Source of the DNA: Paulownia fortunei
Lineage: Eukaryota; Streptophyta; Magnoliopsida; Lamiales; Paulowniaceae
Assembly (NCBI GenBank): GCA_019321725.1
Contig: CM033111.1
Coordinates: 7,130,001-7,194,000 of the forward strand
Length of the DNA stretch: 64,000 nucleotides
Direction of reading: 5' to 3'
Shown here: positions 24,101 to 38,078 of the stretch, piece after piece
Numbering within the stretch: the first letter of the stretch is position 1
Layout of the letters: each line of letters begins with the position of its first letter
Translations under genes and position numbers: made by a program
The notes under the pieces: generated by a model
Database searches by the model: none
Told to the model about the DNA's origin: nothing
What the model saw: the letters and a program-made list of their open reading frames with translations, nothing else

Positions 24101-26950
24101 CAATCACATACTATTGTCCAATAATTAGAAAAAACCTAGGCGTCATTAACTTTTATTTTCGATTATTTTAAAAAATATAATTTTAAAAGAATATATTTGG
24201 ATAGTGGAATTGAATAACGTGTGAATGATGAAAATATATTTAAATATTTTATTAAAAAGAAATAATGTGATGTATTTCGTGGAATAATTTTTTTTATTAT
24301 AAATGTCTTGTCAATATTATTTATTATAATTAATAAAAAATAATTTTAATTGTAAATATCTTGTCAATATTGTTTTGTTATAGCTAGTGAGATATAATAT
24401 GATATATAATAAATTTAATATTCTAAAGGATGATTCATATTTTTGAGGATTGAAAAATATAATTTTCTAAAAAATATAAGCGACAAATGCATTTTTATTT
24501 CTGAAGAAGAAAAATGTTAGAATGAAAATAAAATCAAACAAATGCCTAATCTTTTCATCGTTTGGCATTCTTTAGTTCCCGGTACTACCTTAATGTCATT
24601 ATCGCTCTCTATATCTTGTTTGACGCCAGATTTATTAATTTTAGAGGGAATAGAATTGAAGTAGTGGGCAAAGATGGAGTTAGAAATTTTAAATTTAAAA
24701 ACGAAATTAATTATTCTTTTATAGGGATGGCAAATAGATATTTTTAACTATATTACAGACAATTTTATCATTTGTAGAGGGGGCTAAATTTAAAATTTAA
24801 TAAATTTACATATAAAATATATTTAAATACAAAATTATATGTAACTGAATTCAAAATTATATAAAATTGAAAGGAGGCTGCTGCTTGGTGTTAGGGAGGT
24901 TGAAGGGTCTAATAAACTATTGCGAGACTCGGTATGGAAAATAATTGGACAGGCCACAACAGAGGTCAATATATTTTTTCTAAATATTGGGAGTCTTTTT
25001 GCGATTAATTTTGGGGGTGTGAATGTAATTTCTCCAATAATTTTTTTTTAAAATTATTATTTCATCTTTATGTCCGGGCTAGCTTTTCTTAAATTTGTTT
25101 TGACCACGGCGAAAATGATTTGAGAGTCCAATCGATGCCGTCACAAAATTGTAACAGAATTCAACATCAATATTATCAAGAATGATTTAGATTCCTATCA
25201 ACAAAACAATACAACAATTAAGGTCCTGGAAAAGTCAATATATTTGACCTTTTCTTCATAAGCTTCTTATCTAGTAAAAAAAGTAACTAGTAATTTGTAC
25301 AGAGAAGCTCCTGACAGAATAAAATTCTTTCTTTTTTTTTGTCTTTTTTTTTGCATTTTTTTTTATATTAGCAATATATTAATTTTATCGAGTTAAATCA
25401 TTTTCCAATTAGTAGTAAATACCACTTTTTCAAATTAGAGAATTCTTAATTTTAAAAATAGAGTTAAATAATGAATCAAAAAATATTCTCATTTTATTTG
25501 TGAGATCACTATATAGTCTTCAATAAATATGAAAAAAGACTCTATAAACCTGTGAGTTCCCAAATCACGCCCAACAAACTAATAATCTTTATTAACTACT
25601 ACAGAAATAAATTACATATGTCAAATTTTCGTAATAATATTTAAAGTAGATATATAAAGCATAAATCGAATGAAGAATATAAAAATAAAATTAATAACTT
25701 ACCATTATTGTTAAATAATAATCTTTGTACATATATGAGACAAATAGTCGTTAAATTAAACATAAATATCATTCCAAAAATTTGACTTGAAAGTGAAAAT
25801 AAAAGGAGGAAGAGGGTGAGTGAGACAAGCGTATGCAAATCGGGAGTAGCATTTATTAGCAAAAGCGGGTTAAAACAAAGCAGCTACAACCACTTAATGA
25901 TTCAATGATGAAAATCGCGAGTTTCAAGGACATCAACCTCACCAGACACGCTGCCAGGCCCACTATATATCATAGGGTGCCCCAAAAAACACATGGACCC
26001 AAACTTTACACATTTTACACACACACAAAAAGGGTGTGGGTAGGGTGGGGTAGGAGGGGATTTAGGGGGTGGGGGTTAGTTCTTGGATGTACTTGTATGT
26101 TACTCTCTGCCTTCAAGGCATCTTAGATTAAGAGGGTGGATGATAAAAAATTCGGGTGATTTAAAAAGTATTATCCATTTATGATCTAAGATCCTCTGTG
26201 AATTAGAAATGACTAATTTATGATGAATAGATTGTATTACTTCCAATTCATTGATATCTTTAAATTTAAAAAAAAAATGTTATTTTCACCATATATCTAA
26301 TCTCTACTTGAAGGTTGTATTACTTCCAATTCATCCATATCTTTAAATTTTAAAAGAAACTGATTTTTTCACCTTATATCCAACCTCTAATTGACGGTTT
26401 TGAATGAACAAAACAACACACTGAAAGTCTGGATCCATCCAAAATACTTATATGGTGACTAGGGTGGGGGTTGGGTAGGAGCAGAAAGGAAAGACGAAGA
26501 AAAAGGAAAAGCCTATACTTGAGAGGCAATGGTCTCTCCTATATACCATTTCAGTCTCCAGCCCCACAGAATTGTATCAGAGAATGTCTACATCCTTTGA
26601 GGCTTTTTTTTAATTCTTTTGTCTTCTTTTAATTTTTCAACCTTTGCTTCATGTATTTTGGCTTTTCCTTTTTCTTTTATATATATATTTTTCATCAGTG
26701 CGAGTAGATAGATAGCAATTGTTAGTTGTATGTCAAAAAGCTATTTGGATTTATATTCGAAATTTTAACTAAAGCAAGATATGCATTAAGCATATCTCCT
26801 TAAAATAGAATTTATTCCCTACACGGTGCTATATGATTATGAATATCTGCCTTTTGAATACAATACTTCAATATAAGAGTAGCACAATATTATTTTAATC
26901 TTATCGGTCGAACCAAAATTCGATTATATACTTCTCCAGAATAAATACTA
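21141..26950. other. AT-rich intergenic DNA
   Basis: No gene could be supported on either strand. Short open frames (for example 23376-23612, 24562-24747 and 25905-26126) have no recognisable motifs. There are poly-T runs (23758-23774) and a G-rich patch at about 26030-26080. A stretch at 22620-22900 with internal inverted ATTTGTAA/TTACAAAT-like words may be an old MITE, but its ends were not resolved. Confidence 0.5.
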
Positions 26951-28418
26951 ATTCTAAAATAATCAAAATTATTTTAGAAAGCTCAAAGAGAGAAAAAAGA
27001 ATAATCAACCCAATTATGATTGATTAGTGTGAATAAAATAGAATGAGATTGAGTCTTTTTACAGGCAATCTGGTGCCTAATCACAAGTGGTCATGTCCAT
27101 GCATCAGGATTGATTTAGACAGTGGGATCGTACCTCTTCAGAGATGTCAGCGATCTAGTGGTTTAGATATCATCATTCTGCGAAGATCCAAGTCTCTTCT
27201 CATTTACCTTTCACACTCGAATGGTCGTGTCCAATCACCTGCACCCCATCAATGATTAAGACTAATCCCTGTCCTTCGATCAGACCTCATCAGCAGCCAC
27301 TTGAATGAGTATGTCCACTGGGCATCCAACTGCATGGTGTCACACCATACAAGCACCACTTGAACAAATCTATCATGTCATCTAACCTAAGGCCAAGCCA
27401 CTCCACCAAAATTTTGAAAAATTTACTCTTCAACTCCTTATGTCGATGCATACGTGCAAAGTGCGTATCCAAAGAGCCCAATGCAACTTATGCAACATAT
27501 GCGCGCACATGCGGGTACGAGCTAGATTGGTATTTCGTACCATTCTCGTAGCTCTTTGAACTAGCTAAACCTAGCTAAAAATCCACTAAATCCACTAGGG
27601 TGCACCATAAGGACAACTATTTTTTTACTCTCTTCTTGATGTGAAATTTTATTTGTACAAGATAAACTTGCTTCATATTTTCAATATGGGATGCACATTC
27701 ATACTTAAAGTACATTCTTTTAAAGTTTGGAGACTCTTTCTATTTACATCAAACTTCCAATATGGGATACCTCCTAAAATAATGAAAAAAGTCAACCTAA
27801 TCAAAGAAAATAAAGAAGAATACTAAAAATCCATCGAACTCATTTGGCTAATCAGTGAACTGTAAGTTTTGACTATCAGCCGTTATTGCAAGCCAAATTA
27901 ATAGACTCCACACACTAACTTTCATATCAATTTTGGTTCTCTATTATATTTATTATTTCGGCCATGTACTCTCTTGGATTCTGCAAGTATTTTAAAAAAT
28001 TCGCCATTCAAAATTATTGTAGAACTGATCATGTTCATACTCATATAAGTGATGTCTTATAGACAGTGCTTATTACATCCTAGAAATGGGAAGGAATTAA
28101 ATTCCTAAGTGTTTTTAATTGAGTTATTCATAACTTAATTTTTATATTGAACTTAATCCTTGGAATCTCCAATCACTAAGTTAGGTTTTCATTTAGATGA
28201 CTTATTTATTCTTTAAACTTTAAACTCATTTTTCTTGATGCGTAATTTATACGCTCTCTTGATAACCCATTAGTAAATGGATCTACCAGATTATTCTTTG
28301 ATTTTACAAAATCAACCGATATAGTTTCATTAAAGAACAAATGTATAATGGTATTATGTTTTCGACAAATATGTCATGACTTACCTTTATATACAACATT
28401 TTGTGCCTTAGTTATAGC
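26951..28418. other. Possible LTR-side DNA of the neighbouring copia fragment
   Basis: 27040-27600 is clearly less AT-rich than its surroundings, yet has no open frame that looks like a gene. 27640-27780 carries repeated short words such as TCCCATATTGG on the minus strand. It lies just past the RNase H end of the minus-strand copia fragment, where the 3' LTR would be expected. No second LTR copy was found to confirm this. Confidence 0.3.
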
Positions 28419-29460
28419 TCATTGGCTATCATAATAAATGCATATTACTGGCATCGATTTTGACCATATTGGAATATCTTTTATGAAATATCTTAACCAT
28501 TCAGTTTTTTCTCCCTCTTTATCTAAAGCTATAAACCCAGATTTTCTATTAGATCGAGTTATACATATTTGTTTAGAAGATTTCCACAATATAGCATCAC
28601 CACTAAGAGCAACTACATAGCCACTAGTTGATTTGGATTCTAAAATCCAATTCACATCACTATATCTTTCATTGACTTGAGGATGTTTTCCATGATATAA
28701 TGCATACTTCATGGTTCTTTTCAAGTATCCCAATACTTAAGTAATGTACTCAAGTGGTCATTACTTGGTTTACTTGTAAATCTACTTAGCTTACTTACAA
28801 TGTAAGCTATGTCTAGCCTTGTACAATTCATTAAGTATATTAAGTTTCCAATGATTTGGGAATATTCTAACTATTATTTTTTTATTTTTGGTATTCTCGT
28901 AAAGAATAATATGTGGTAGAAAAAAATTATTTGTCTCTTTAATACCATGAGATTTAAATCTATCAACCACTTTATCAATATAATGTGATTGAGATAATGA
29001 TATCTCATAGGTGTTCTAAAGATATTCATTCCCAAGATCACATCAGCTTCAATCATATTTTTAATGTCAAAGTTATTGGTGAATATTTTGTCGTCTTATT
29101 GATGACATTCATATTAATTCATAATATGCGCATGTCATTTATATAAAAACATACAAGTATAAGTATGTGCTTCTCCAAATTTATTGGAATAGATACATTT
29201 ATCACATTTATGGTAAACCTATTTCTTTTGTAACACTATTAAAGTTTATGTGACATTGTTTAACGGCCTGCTTCAAACCATAAAAAATTTGACAAGTTTA
29301 CAAATAAATTATGTTGTTTTGCTTTAAAACCTTCATATTGTTTCATGTAAATTTATTCGTCAAAATCACCACTCAAAAATATTGTTTTTACATTCATCTT
29401 ATATATGTGCAAATCAAACGAGGATCCCATGGCTTATCAACGTCAACAAATGAATCCTTA
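28419..29460 (-). mobile_element. Ty1/copia polyprotein fragment (reverse transcriptase end and RNase H)
   Basis: The minus strand at 28733-28419 encodes a copia RNase H segment: YSDVNWILESKSTSGYV, then AILWKSSKQICITRSN and GEKTEWLRYF. Upstream, 29056-28874 gives EADVILGMNIFRTP, the end of the reverse transcriptase. Frame-broken pieces such as YGLKQAVKQCH-like residues reach about 29460. Stops and frameshifts separate the parts, so it is dead. No gag or integrase was found upstream, so it is truncated at its 5' side. It is a different lineage from the two LTR-bounded elements further right. Confidence 0.85.
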
Positions 29461-29556
29461 TTTTGGAATGATATTGTAAACTAGCTTACATTAATCACTT
29501 GTCTTGAACTTTGCTAGTTATATACGTAATGAGAATTATGTACTACAAACAATTGA

Positions 29557-29772
29557 GGTTGGGTTTGGTAGAAGGATTTGGCTTTGGAAAGAGAGATTTA
29601 TAATTAAGTATTATGATTCAAATATTAGTTAAATTTAAAATCAATAATACCTCAAAAGATGCGCTAAGAAATTTAAAATTTTAACCAACTCAAAATTATT
29701 GAAATAAGTGCTACGTATTTATTTTTATGAATAAAATCTTTAACTTTTAAATTCGTTGATCTAAACACAACC
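29557..29772. mobile_element. MITE with short inverted ends
   Basis: The left end GGTTGGGTTTGG and the right end, read in reverse, GGTTGTGTTTAG form an imperfect inverted repeat around 216 bp of AT-rich non-coding DNA. The trinucleotide TGA flanks both sides (29554-29556 and 29773-29775), which fits a 3-bp target duplication. Confidence 0.5.
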
Positions 29773-30098
29773 TGAATTTCTTATACCTTTCTTCGAGTTT
29801 GTGCTAATCTAAACCCACATTTCTTAAATTTAACTGAAAGAATCTCAATTTACCTTCCTTCAAAATTAAGCCTTTTAAGGTTAATCTCAACCGACCTCTT
29901 TTTTATTTTGGAAAAAATTAATCGATTATATTATTTGATAAATTGAGATATAATTCACTATTCAAACACTGATTAATTACAATTTTAAATCCATATCTTA
30001 AAAACTACAAAAAAAATTGACTACTATGTGGAAATCAAACTCAAATCCTCTTAATTAATTGTAGAGTCATGAACTCCGAAGAATCTGAATTTCACTTA

Positions 30099-30413
30099 GA
30101 GCCTGTTTGGTAAAATTCATTTTTTTGTTTTCAATATTTTTAAGATTGATATACTTTTACTAGATTTTCATGTGAAAATAAAATTATATTTAGGTTAGTT
30201 ATGGTAATTATATATTGACTATATAGACTTAAAAATAAAAATATACTCATTTTAGAATTATTTTTTACTTAAAAAAATATAAAATATTAGTAGGTCTATT
30301 TTCAAGTTTGACAAAAAAATATAGAAATAAAAAGAAATATTAAAAATGTATTTTTAATTTTAAATAGTAAAAATAAAAAAAAAATGCTTTTCTAAATATA
30401 AACAAACCAACCC
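30099..30413. mobile_element. Tourist-like MITE
   Basis: The element runs from GAGCCTGTTTGGTAAAA to a right end that reads in reverse as GGGTTGGTTTGTTTA, with TTA on both flanks (30096-30098 and 30414-30416). The 315-bp body is AT-rich and non-coding. The ends and the TTA duplication fit a PIF/Harbinger-type MITE. Confidence 0.6.
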
Positions 30414-30439
30414 TTACTTTGAGTGAATTGGCATGCTCA

Positions 30440-32732
30440 AACTCAAATCAACCTGCTTTCTTGTTATTCCGAGCAACCGGTCACAGCTCTCGAGAGCAAA
30501 GTACAACACAGAGCCGTCGATAGTGATAAACGTGTCGAATCCGACGGTGGTGATTCCGAGGGGACATAATGTCGGTGACTAGGGCAGCAAATCGCTGCAC
30601 GGTACAGCATGCAGCACAGGTTTTTGTTTTTCCTGCTTGGGTGTGTGGGGCCCATATGATGATGCAGTCCCCCTCAGTAGAAGGCTCATTCTGCCACGTC
30701 ATTGGTTTTTGGCTCAGTGGGGTGAATGATGGCTTTTGCAGGAGGGGGTGGGGATTAGTTTTTCTTTGGAAGTGCGTGAGGTGATTCGTGGGGTGGAAAC
30801 TGGTACAGTGATGTAATAGGGATGTGTTGGTCACTATTTCAGGGATGTGTTATTCATTCAATATATATGATGATGTAATAGAGTAATTTCACAGGGATGT
30901 ATTTTTACTAAAATTTTGTATAAAAGTGAAAATATATTTAGATTAGTTAAATTTAAGATCACGAAATGAAATGAAGTAAATAAAAATATATTTATTTTTA
31001 TAGTGTTTTCTACGTAAAACGATGTAAATGTTAGTAAATTTGAAAAGATATTTGGTAAGTATATTTTTATTTATAAATTTTTATTATCTTTTTTAAAATA
31101 AATGATATTTTTGATGAAACGAATAAAACAAATACATTCTGAAGTTTCAAATAGTGAATTTTTTTAAAAATACTTTTTAAAAATGTATACAAACTAACTC
31201 ATAATATCTTATATTAATGAAAATATTTGCCTAATTGTTCCACATCAAAAGATAAGAATTATACAATGTCAACAATCGAGCCTACTATCAATGTATAATC
31301 ACCATCATCTTTTAGTGTCAAATACCCTATATATGTGAAAAGTTTTTGCAAATTAAACATATCAAAAATTTAGCTAGTTAACAATAGTGTACATTCGGTG
31401 TGTAAACCTTGGACAAGTGTTGGATTTTAGTTTCACTTATGTGAGCATGTTTCATTTGAAGTATTCTTCACATAAAAAAATTTGAAATATTAATTTAATC
31501 ACTTTGTTAATTCAATAAGCTGTGTTGATTAAATATAAAAAGATTAATTAGTAAAAATAATTATTCCAGAGACTTGATTATATTGGGACATGAACAACCA
31601 ATAGGCAGGAAAATTAAAACCAAAATAATGCGTTTGGGCAAGTCAAAGTGCTGGCCACTACTTGTTTGGGGCCAACAATAATTTTGTGGCTATCGATGGC
31701 GCCTAGAATCAGCCTGGCTTTGCTCACTAGGCCGTTAGCCCATTATTGTATGGGCTGAGCCCTATTGCTCGATATATTTTGTCCACAAGCCTTTGTTATA
31801 AAGATTAGTTGGTTTATTAAGTCGGCAAATTGATTGGCCATAGTTAGGGTTGAAAAATAAACAAAATTATTCAATACACGATTTGAGATCGAACATTAAA
31901 AGTTTAGTTGATATCGTTTCGTTAACTTAACAAATCAAGTTTGAATACACTTTTTCGTTTGATAATATTTGAAGTTCGACTCGAGTTCAACTCAATTAAT
32001 AAAAAAATATGTATAAAAATATCAAGTTAATCGAACTCGATTCGTATTTAACTCAACTAAAGTTCGTTCAAACTCAACTTGATTAATGATCAAATCAAAC
32101 TCAAACATAATTTTTAAGATTCGATAAAAAATTAAAACAAACTTAAACACTAACGTGTTCGATTCAAATTAATTCATTTATACTCCTAATCATACTAGGA
32201 TTGGTAATGAGTCGAATTCCTGTTAAATCAACTCTTATTATATATATATATATATATATGTGATTGTCAATTTTCAAGGCTAAGATCTGATGTGAATTGG
32301 ACCAAATTTTTTGAGCACCAATATTAAAATTCAAATCCAAATATGTGAAAATTTCTAAATATGAACATCCAGTTCCAGATCCAGATCCGGCAAACTATTC
32401 GTGACATTAATAGTTTTGAATCCAAAGCTGAGTTCCAAGTCCCCAATAAAGTCTCATTTAAATATTTATTAATAATTTGTCTAATAATTATAAAAGGGTC
32501 CATAAAGATCTAAACAACGTATTAAGTAAGCTACATAACGAAAACTCTTCGGATTTGGATTTGGATTTGGTATGCTGAACTACTCAATTTTGAATCTAAT
32601 CAATTTGTTCGAATTAGGCATCTTTTCAGTGAGATCAGATCAACAAAATTTTTTAAAGTTGTGGATTTGAAATAATCAGATTATATTCGAATCAATATAA
32701 TTTTTTTTTGTATTTTTTTTTGTATCTTCTTT
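30440..32732. other. Gene-poor DNA with one GC-rich patch
   Basis: 30460-30800 is much richer in G and C than its surroundings and has overlapping open frames of 60-117 codons on both strands. None has recognisable motifs or splice structure, so I do not call a gene. The rest is AT-rich. It includes TCGAACTCGA-type inverted words near 31980-32060, an AT dinucleotide run at about 32240-32260, and GGATTTGGATTTGG repeats near 32550 facing a reverse-complement-like stretch at about 32370. Confidence 0.45.
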
Positions 32733-33247
32733 TGTATTTTTTTCTATAATTAAAATAATTTTGATAAAAATAAATCACAAGTATGCATGTTATTTACAAT
32801 AATTTTGAAAGCATATAAATTATTGAAAAAAAAATGATTGGTTTGTAGGAGTTAAGTCATTTGACGTTATCCTAAAATTATAATGGATTATCCATATGTA
32901 GGTACTAGTAGCTCACAACTACTCCAAGATATAATCTAAGAACGTTATTATTATGAACACGATCATAAGAAAACTAGCGAACAAAACCTTATTATGTTGT
33001 TCAAAATACTATTGAAAATAATATTTAAAAAGCAATAGATGTGAGGATAGTTGCGAATACTACCTAGAATCTAGAACACCTATTTATAGTGTTAGGATGA
33101 AATATGTAACAACAAAAAATTAAATCCAAATAATGGTTTAAATGAGGTGTTACAAAAACTAATAGGAAAGTTACAAAAAAATTCTTTTCATGAAAATAAA
33201 TAAAGATTAAATTTAATTTTGAAGTTTTGAAACTTCAAATTGTAACA
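32733..33247 (-). repeat. 3' LTR of the minus-strand copia element
   Basis: About 515 bp, clearly related along its length to 38079-38618. Shared stretches include AATATTTAAAAAGCAATAG and ACTTCAAATTGTAACA. On the minus strand it starts TGTTACAATTTGAAG; the far end (near TGTATTTTTTT on the plus strand) is approximate. The plus-strand sequence just outside, ATTCCCTA, reads TAGGGAAT on the minus strand and could be the polypurine tract. Confidence 0.8.
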
Positions 33248-36200
33248 ATTCCCTACAATGTCTGAAAATTTAAAATATATACAAAAAAATATAACATGAC
33301 AACTGGACACTATGCAATGGGTGTGTAGGAGCCTTTCAAGCTTGAACCTATAATGTGTTGATGATTTTCATTTTAGAGAACTATAATGGACAACGCTTTG
33401 AATTAGGTCTTTTTGCCAAACTTCAATACATAACACACACAGTCGATATAAGTCTTAGTCTAACGCATGTTAATGTTGTTAATGGTCATGAGTTCTAATT
33501 TTGATTCTCATGAGAATTTTTATAGTTAGTCCAAACCGGCGACCTCATGACATCTCTCATTTAGGTGAAATCTCCGAGAGTATGTGTGACTTGTACCCTA
33601 TGGAATTTTCGCCTTGCTCTCATTAGGGGGTCAAGACTCAACCTAACATCACACTATAAATCACTATCACCATAAGGTTGGGAAGAATATTATCTTCTCA
33701 TCAAATAGTGTTAAATGCGTCACGCATTACACGTTGTTATTACCCATTGAATCTTCTTGGGATTTTCAATCACAAAGGTTGAGTTACTCTCAAATGTGAC
33801 TCCTTTGTGGACTTATGTCCATCCCCATCGATGCTTCAAATGCACCCTTATTATGTAAACCTTTGGTCAAATTATATGCCATGTTTTCTTTCAAACTTCA
33901 CAAAATTAAGAGATATCATATATCTCTTCAATGAAGATTTCACACTTTTGTATCTTACTTGTAAGTATTTTTTTTTTTAATAGAACGTGTCTGTTTCACA
34001 AGATCAATCACAATCTTATAATATCAATGTATAAAAATGATTGGTAAATGTTTATGTACCAGCGGAGTATTAAGTAATAACTCTATCAACTATAGTAGTT
34101 GTACAAGTTGTACCTAATACTATTAACTCAACTTTCATAGTACTTCTAGATATAACAATTTATTTCTTAAATCCCCAAGTTATTTTTACTCCACCCAACA
34201 TGAAAATAAATCCACTAGTAGACTTAATTTCAAAACTATTAGTAATCTAATTAGCATTGTTATATCCTTCAAGTATATTTGAAAATTTTTTGTAATATAA
34301 AGAATAATTTAAGAGTTCCTCAAAGATACTTAAGAACTCTTTCTAAATCATTCCAACAATTCTTATGAAGATTATGAGTATATCTACTAAGTCTCCCAAA
34401 TGCAAAAGAAATATCAGGTCGAGTCCTATTGGTAAAATATAATAATGATCCATTAATTTGATAATATTTCAATTGAGATATAGGTTTTCTCAAATTTTTG
34501 TTTAAATACACATTTGGATCATAAGGAGTAGAATTGTTTCACAATCATAATAATTGAATTTTAACAAAACTTTTCAATAGAAACAAATTGGTTTAATAAA
34601 ATGCTTTCTTCAGTTCTACTAACCTTCATACCTAAAATTATATGAGTTTTTCCTAAATTTTTCATTTCAAAGTTGTTAGACAAATAACCTTCCACATTTT
34701 TCGTAAAGTCTAAGTTAGACCCAAAAATTAATATGTCATCTATGTACAAATATAATATCAAATATTCACCTTTTTCCTCTTTGCAATATGTACATATATT
34801 ATGTTCATTTAATCTAAATTCATAACCTTGTATAACTTCATTAAACTTTTTATGCCACTATTTGGGAGTTTGCTTCAAATCTTATAAAGATTTCACTAAC
34901 TTATATACCTTATGTTCTTGTCCTTTATCCTTAAAACCTTCATGTTGTTCCATATAAATTACTTTATTTAAATTCTCATTTAAAATTATAGTTTTAACAT
35001 ACATTTGATGGTCTCACTAACTTATGTGTAGATGTTAAGGCTAATAAAATCCTGATACTTGAGATTTAGCAGTGGGAGAATAAGTATCAAAGAAATCTAT
35101 TCCTTATTGTGTAAATCTTTTTGCTACTAACATTGCTTTGTATTTATCCATTGAGCTATAAACTTTTAACTTCGTATTAAAAATTAATTTGCATCTTATT
35201 GGTTTACTACAACTGGTAGATCATATAAAACCCAAGTATTAATTTGAAATTGATAACTTCTTTTCAAAAATGTGCATCTATAGAAAATATTGCTTCATCA
35301 TACATTTGGGGATCTCCTTCAACTAAAAATGTGACTCCTTCCTTATTTTCTAAAGTTGCATTAGTAGACGATTCACCTCTAGAAAATTTAAGTTTTGACA
35401 TACATGCCTCATATGAAATTCTAATTTTAAAAAGAAACATATTCTCAAAATATGTAGCATCTCTAACCTCAATAATTGTGTTATTAGAAATTTCACTAAC
35501 TTTAGAATTAACCACTAAAAATCTATTTGCACTACTATTTTGAGCATATCCAATAAAAAAAACATCTATAATTTTAGGACCTATTTTCTTTCACTTAAAC
35601 TCAGGTATAGCTACTTTCGCTAGACACCTCCACACTTTAATAAAAGTTAGTCTTGGAGCCCTCTTTTTCTATAATATATAAGGAGCTTTATCATTAACCA
35701 CATGATTTAATTATAAACAAGAAAATAAAATAGTTATCCCCACAAGTTTTGAGGTGTTCCAAAATTTAACAACATTGCATTAACCATAACGATCAAAGTT
35801 TTATATTTCCTTTTAACTACGCCATTTGATTGGGGTGAATAATGAGGTGTGAACTCATATATATTCTATTATTTTCATAGAATTTTGTCAACTCTCCCGA
35901 AGATTATTCTTTTCCTCTATCAGACATAAGCTTCTTAATTCTTTTATCTACTTGATTCTCAATTCCACTTTTATAAACCTTAAACTTGTCAAAAACTTTA
36001 TCCTTAGATTTGATAAGATAAATGTAGAAATACTTAGAAAAATCATCTATAAAGGTCACAAAATACTTATTTCCACCTTTAGTTGGAGATCTATTTCAAT
36101 CATATACATCACTGTGAATAACTTTCAAAATACTTGAATTTTTAAGAACTGATTGATAAGGTCTTTTAGTTTGTTTTACTTGTGCATATATTTTACACTT

Positions 36201-38078
36201 ATGATCAATATTTACTTAAGATTTTGTAATCAAACTTAGATCGATAAGCCTTTAACCTTTCTAGTACTTACATGTCCCAATATTTCATGTCATAAAATAA
36301 TTAGATTGAATATTAAAAACCAATTTGAAACCTTCACTAATGTCATTCATAACATTAAACTTGAACAAACCATCACTTACAAATCCTTTCCCAATAAAAC
36401 ATTATTTCTTGTGATTAAAAACTTATTTGACTCGATAACTAATTTGTAACCATTTTGAACTAAACAAGATCCACTAGTTATATTCATTATAACTTCAGGC
36501 ACGTGTCGCACTGTATCAAGAGTTAATATCTTTTTAGAAGTCATCTTGAAATCAATACTTCCAATTCCATGTATTTGTGTGACAATATTATTTCCTAGTG
36601 TCACACTTTCTCCAAGTTATGATAGAATTTAAATTTTAATTTATCACAACAAACGTGTATATTTGCTATTGAGTCTAACCACCAATCATTATTTTGATAT
36701 GTAAAATTTCACTAAAGAAAATATGGATTCTAACATGATGGATGGTCCTCTTCAACCAACATATTTACTTGATCTTGTTGAGTCTTAGGCTTAGATTTAA
36801 ACCTAGGGATGAACTTTTCAGTCTTTTTGTAATAATAATCTTTAGGCAAATGATTGGTCCTTCCACATACTTAATATGATCTTTCTTATTTTTCTTTGCC
36901 TTTAACATCCCTAGGTTTTTGATTTCTTAGTTTGAGCAATATTATTGTGGCAATAGTCTTTTCTCCAATGCTTTGTTATTCTTAAACTTATTACCTTAAA
37001 GCTTAAACTTATTTTTATTATTATTATTTTTATACTTGACTAGGTTGACCTTGACCTTCATCTCTTGTTTTTTAACATTTATCCTATGTTGTTTCTCTCT
37101 CTATCCTCAATGAATTAAATGCTTGAGTCAAAGTCAAATTCCCTTTTTATGTCTTAGACCCCCAGCAAAATTAGACCAATGGCAGTTTACCAATCAAATA
37201 TGAAACTTATATTCTCCACTTAACTTTGACCCACTATTTTCTAATGGCTTTAACAAATCTTGAAATTCATAAATTTGTTCATTAATAGATTTTCCATCAA
37301 TCTTATCATATTTCATAAAAGTGGAGGTATAACACTTTTTTATTTCTATATCATCAATCTCATATTCAATTTCTGAGATATCCCAAAGTTCCTTAGCACT
37401 AGTGATAATATGAAATACATCATAAAGTATTTTCCACAAGGCACTAAGGATACGGTTACAACAAGATTAATCTATTTGTTTAGGGATATGTCAAAAATTT
37501 GACTCAATATTTTCATATATGACAAAAATAAATCTAAGAATGGTTGACCAATATTTCATTTGATTTTTCCATCTCTTAAAATTTAATTCATTAAATTTCT
37601 CGAATTTAACATTACTTGCGTCTTCATGAGAAGCTATTTTCTTTTTTAAATTATAGCTAGCTAGGGATTAATAAGGTAAAGAAAGAACAAGGAGCATAAT
37701 CTAACTATAGGAATCAAAATTATATCATTAACAGATATTCAATGACCTAATTAATTCCTAGAGCAAATAACATACATATTAAAAGAGAAGATATATAGTT
37801 GAAAATTTTCAAGCTTATGAGACATTAAATTCTTATAATGATCCACTATCAAGTGAAATAAAGTGCATTAAATTAATATAATATGAAATCTTCTAATTAT
37901 AGTTATAATGCACATGAAAAATAAAAATAAATTTACCAGCTAATGAATGATTTATCATCCAATAGGCAAGAATTAACAAAAGAATTGGCACGAACTAATA
38001 ATATGCTAAAAAATGATTAATCAAATTTAACTTGAATGTTGAAATTACGCATTAAATTTTTGGAAATATTCTTGATAT

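Noticed and set aside
24180..24545. Possible MITE with TTTGG/CCAAA-like ends
   Set aside because: The terminal repeat is too weak and no flanking duplication was found.
30464..30834. Ser/His-rich minus-strand frames of 63-117 codons
   Set aside because: Overlapping frames in a GC-rich patch with no domain; kept only as a patch worth checking.
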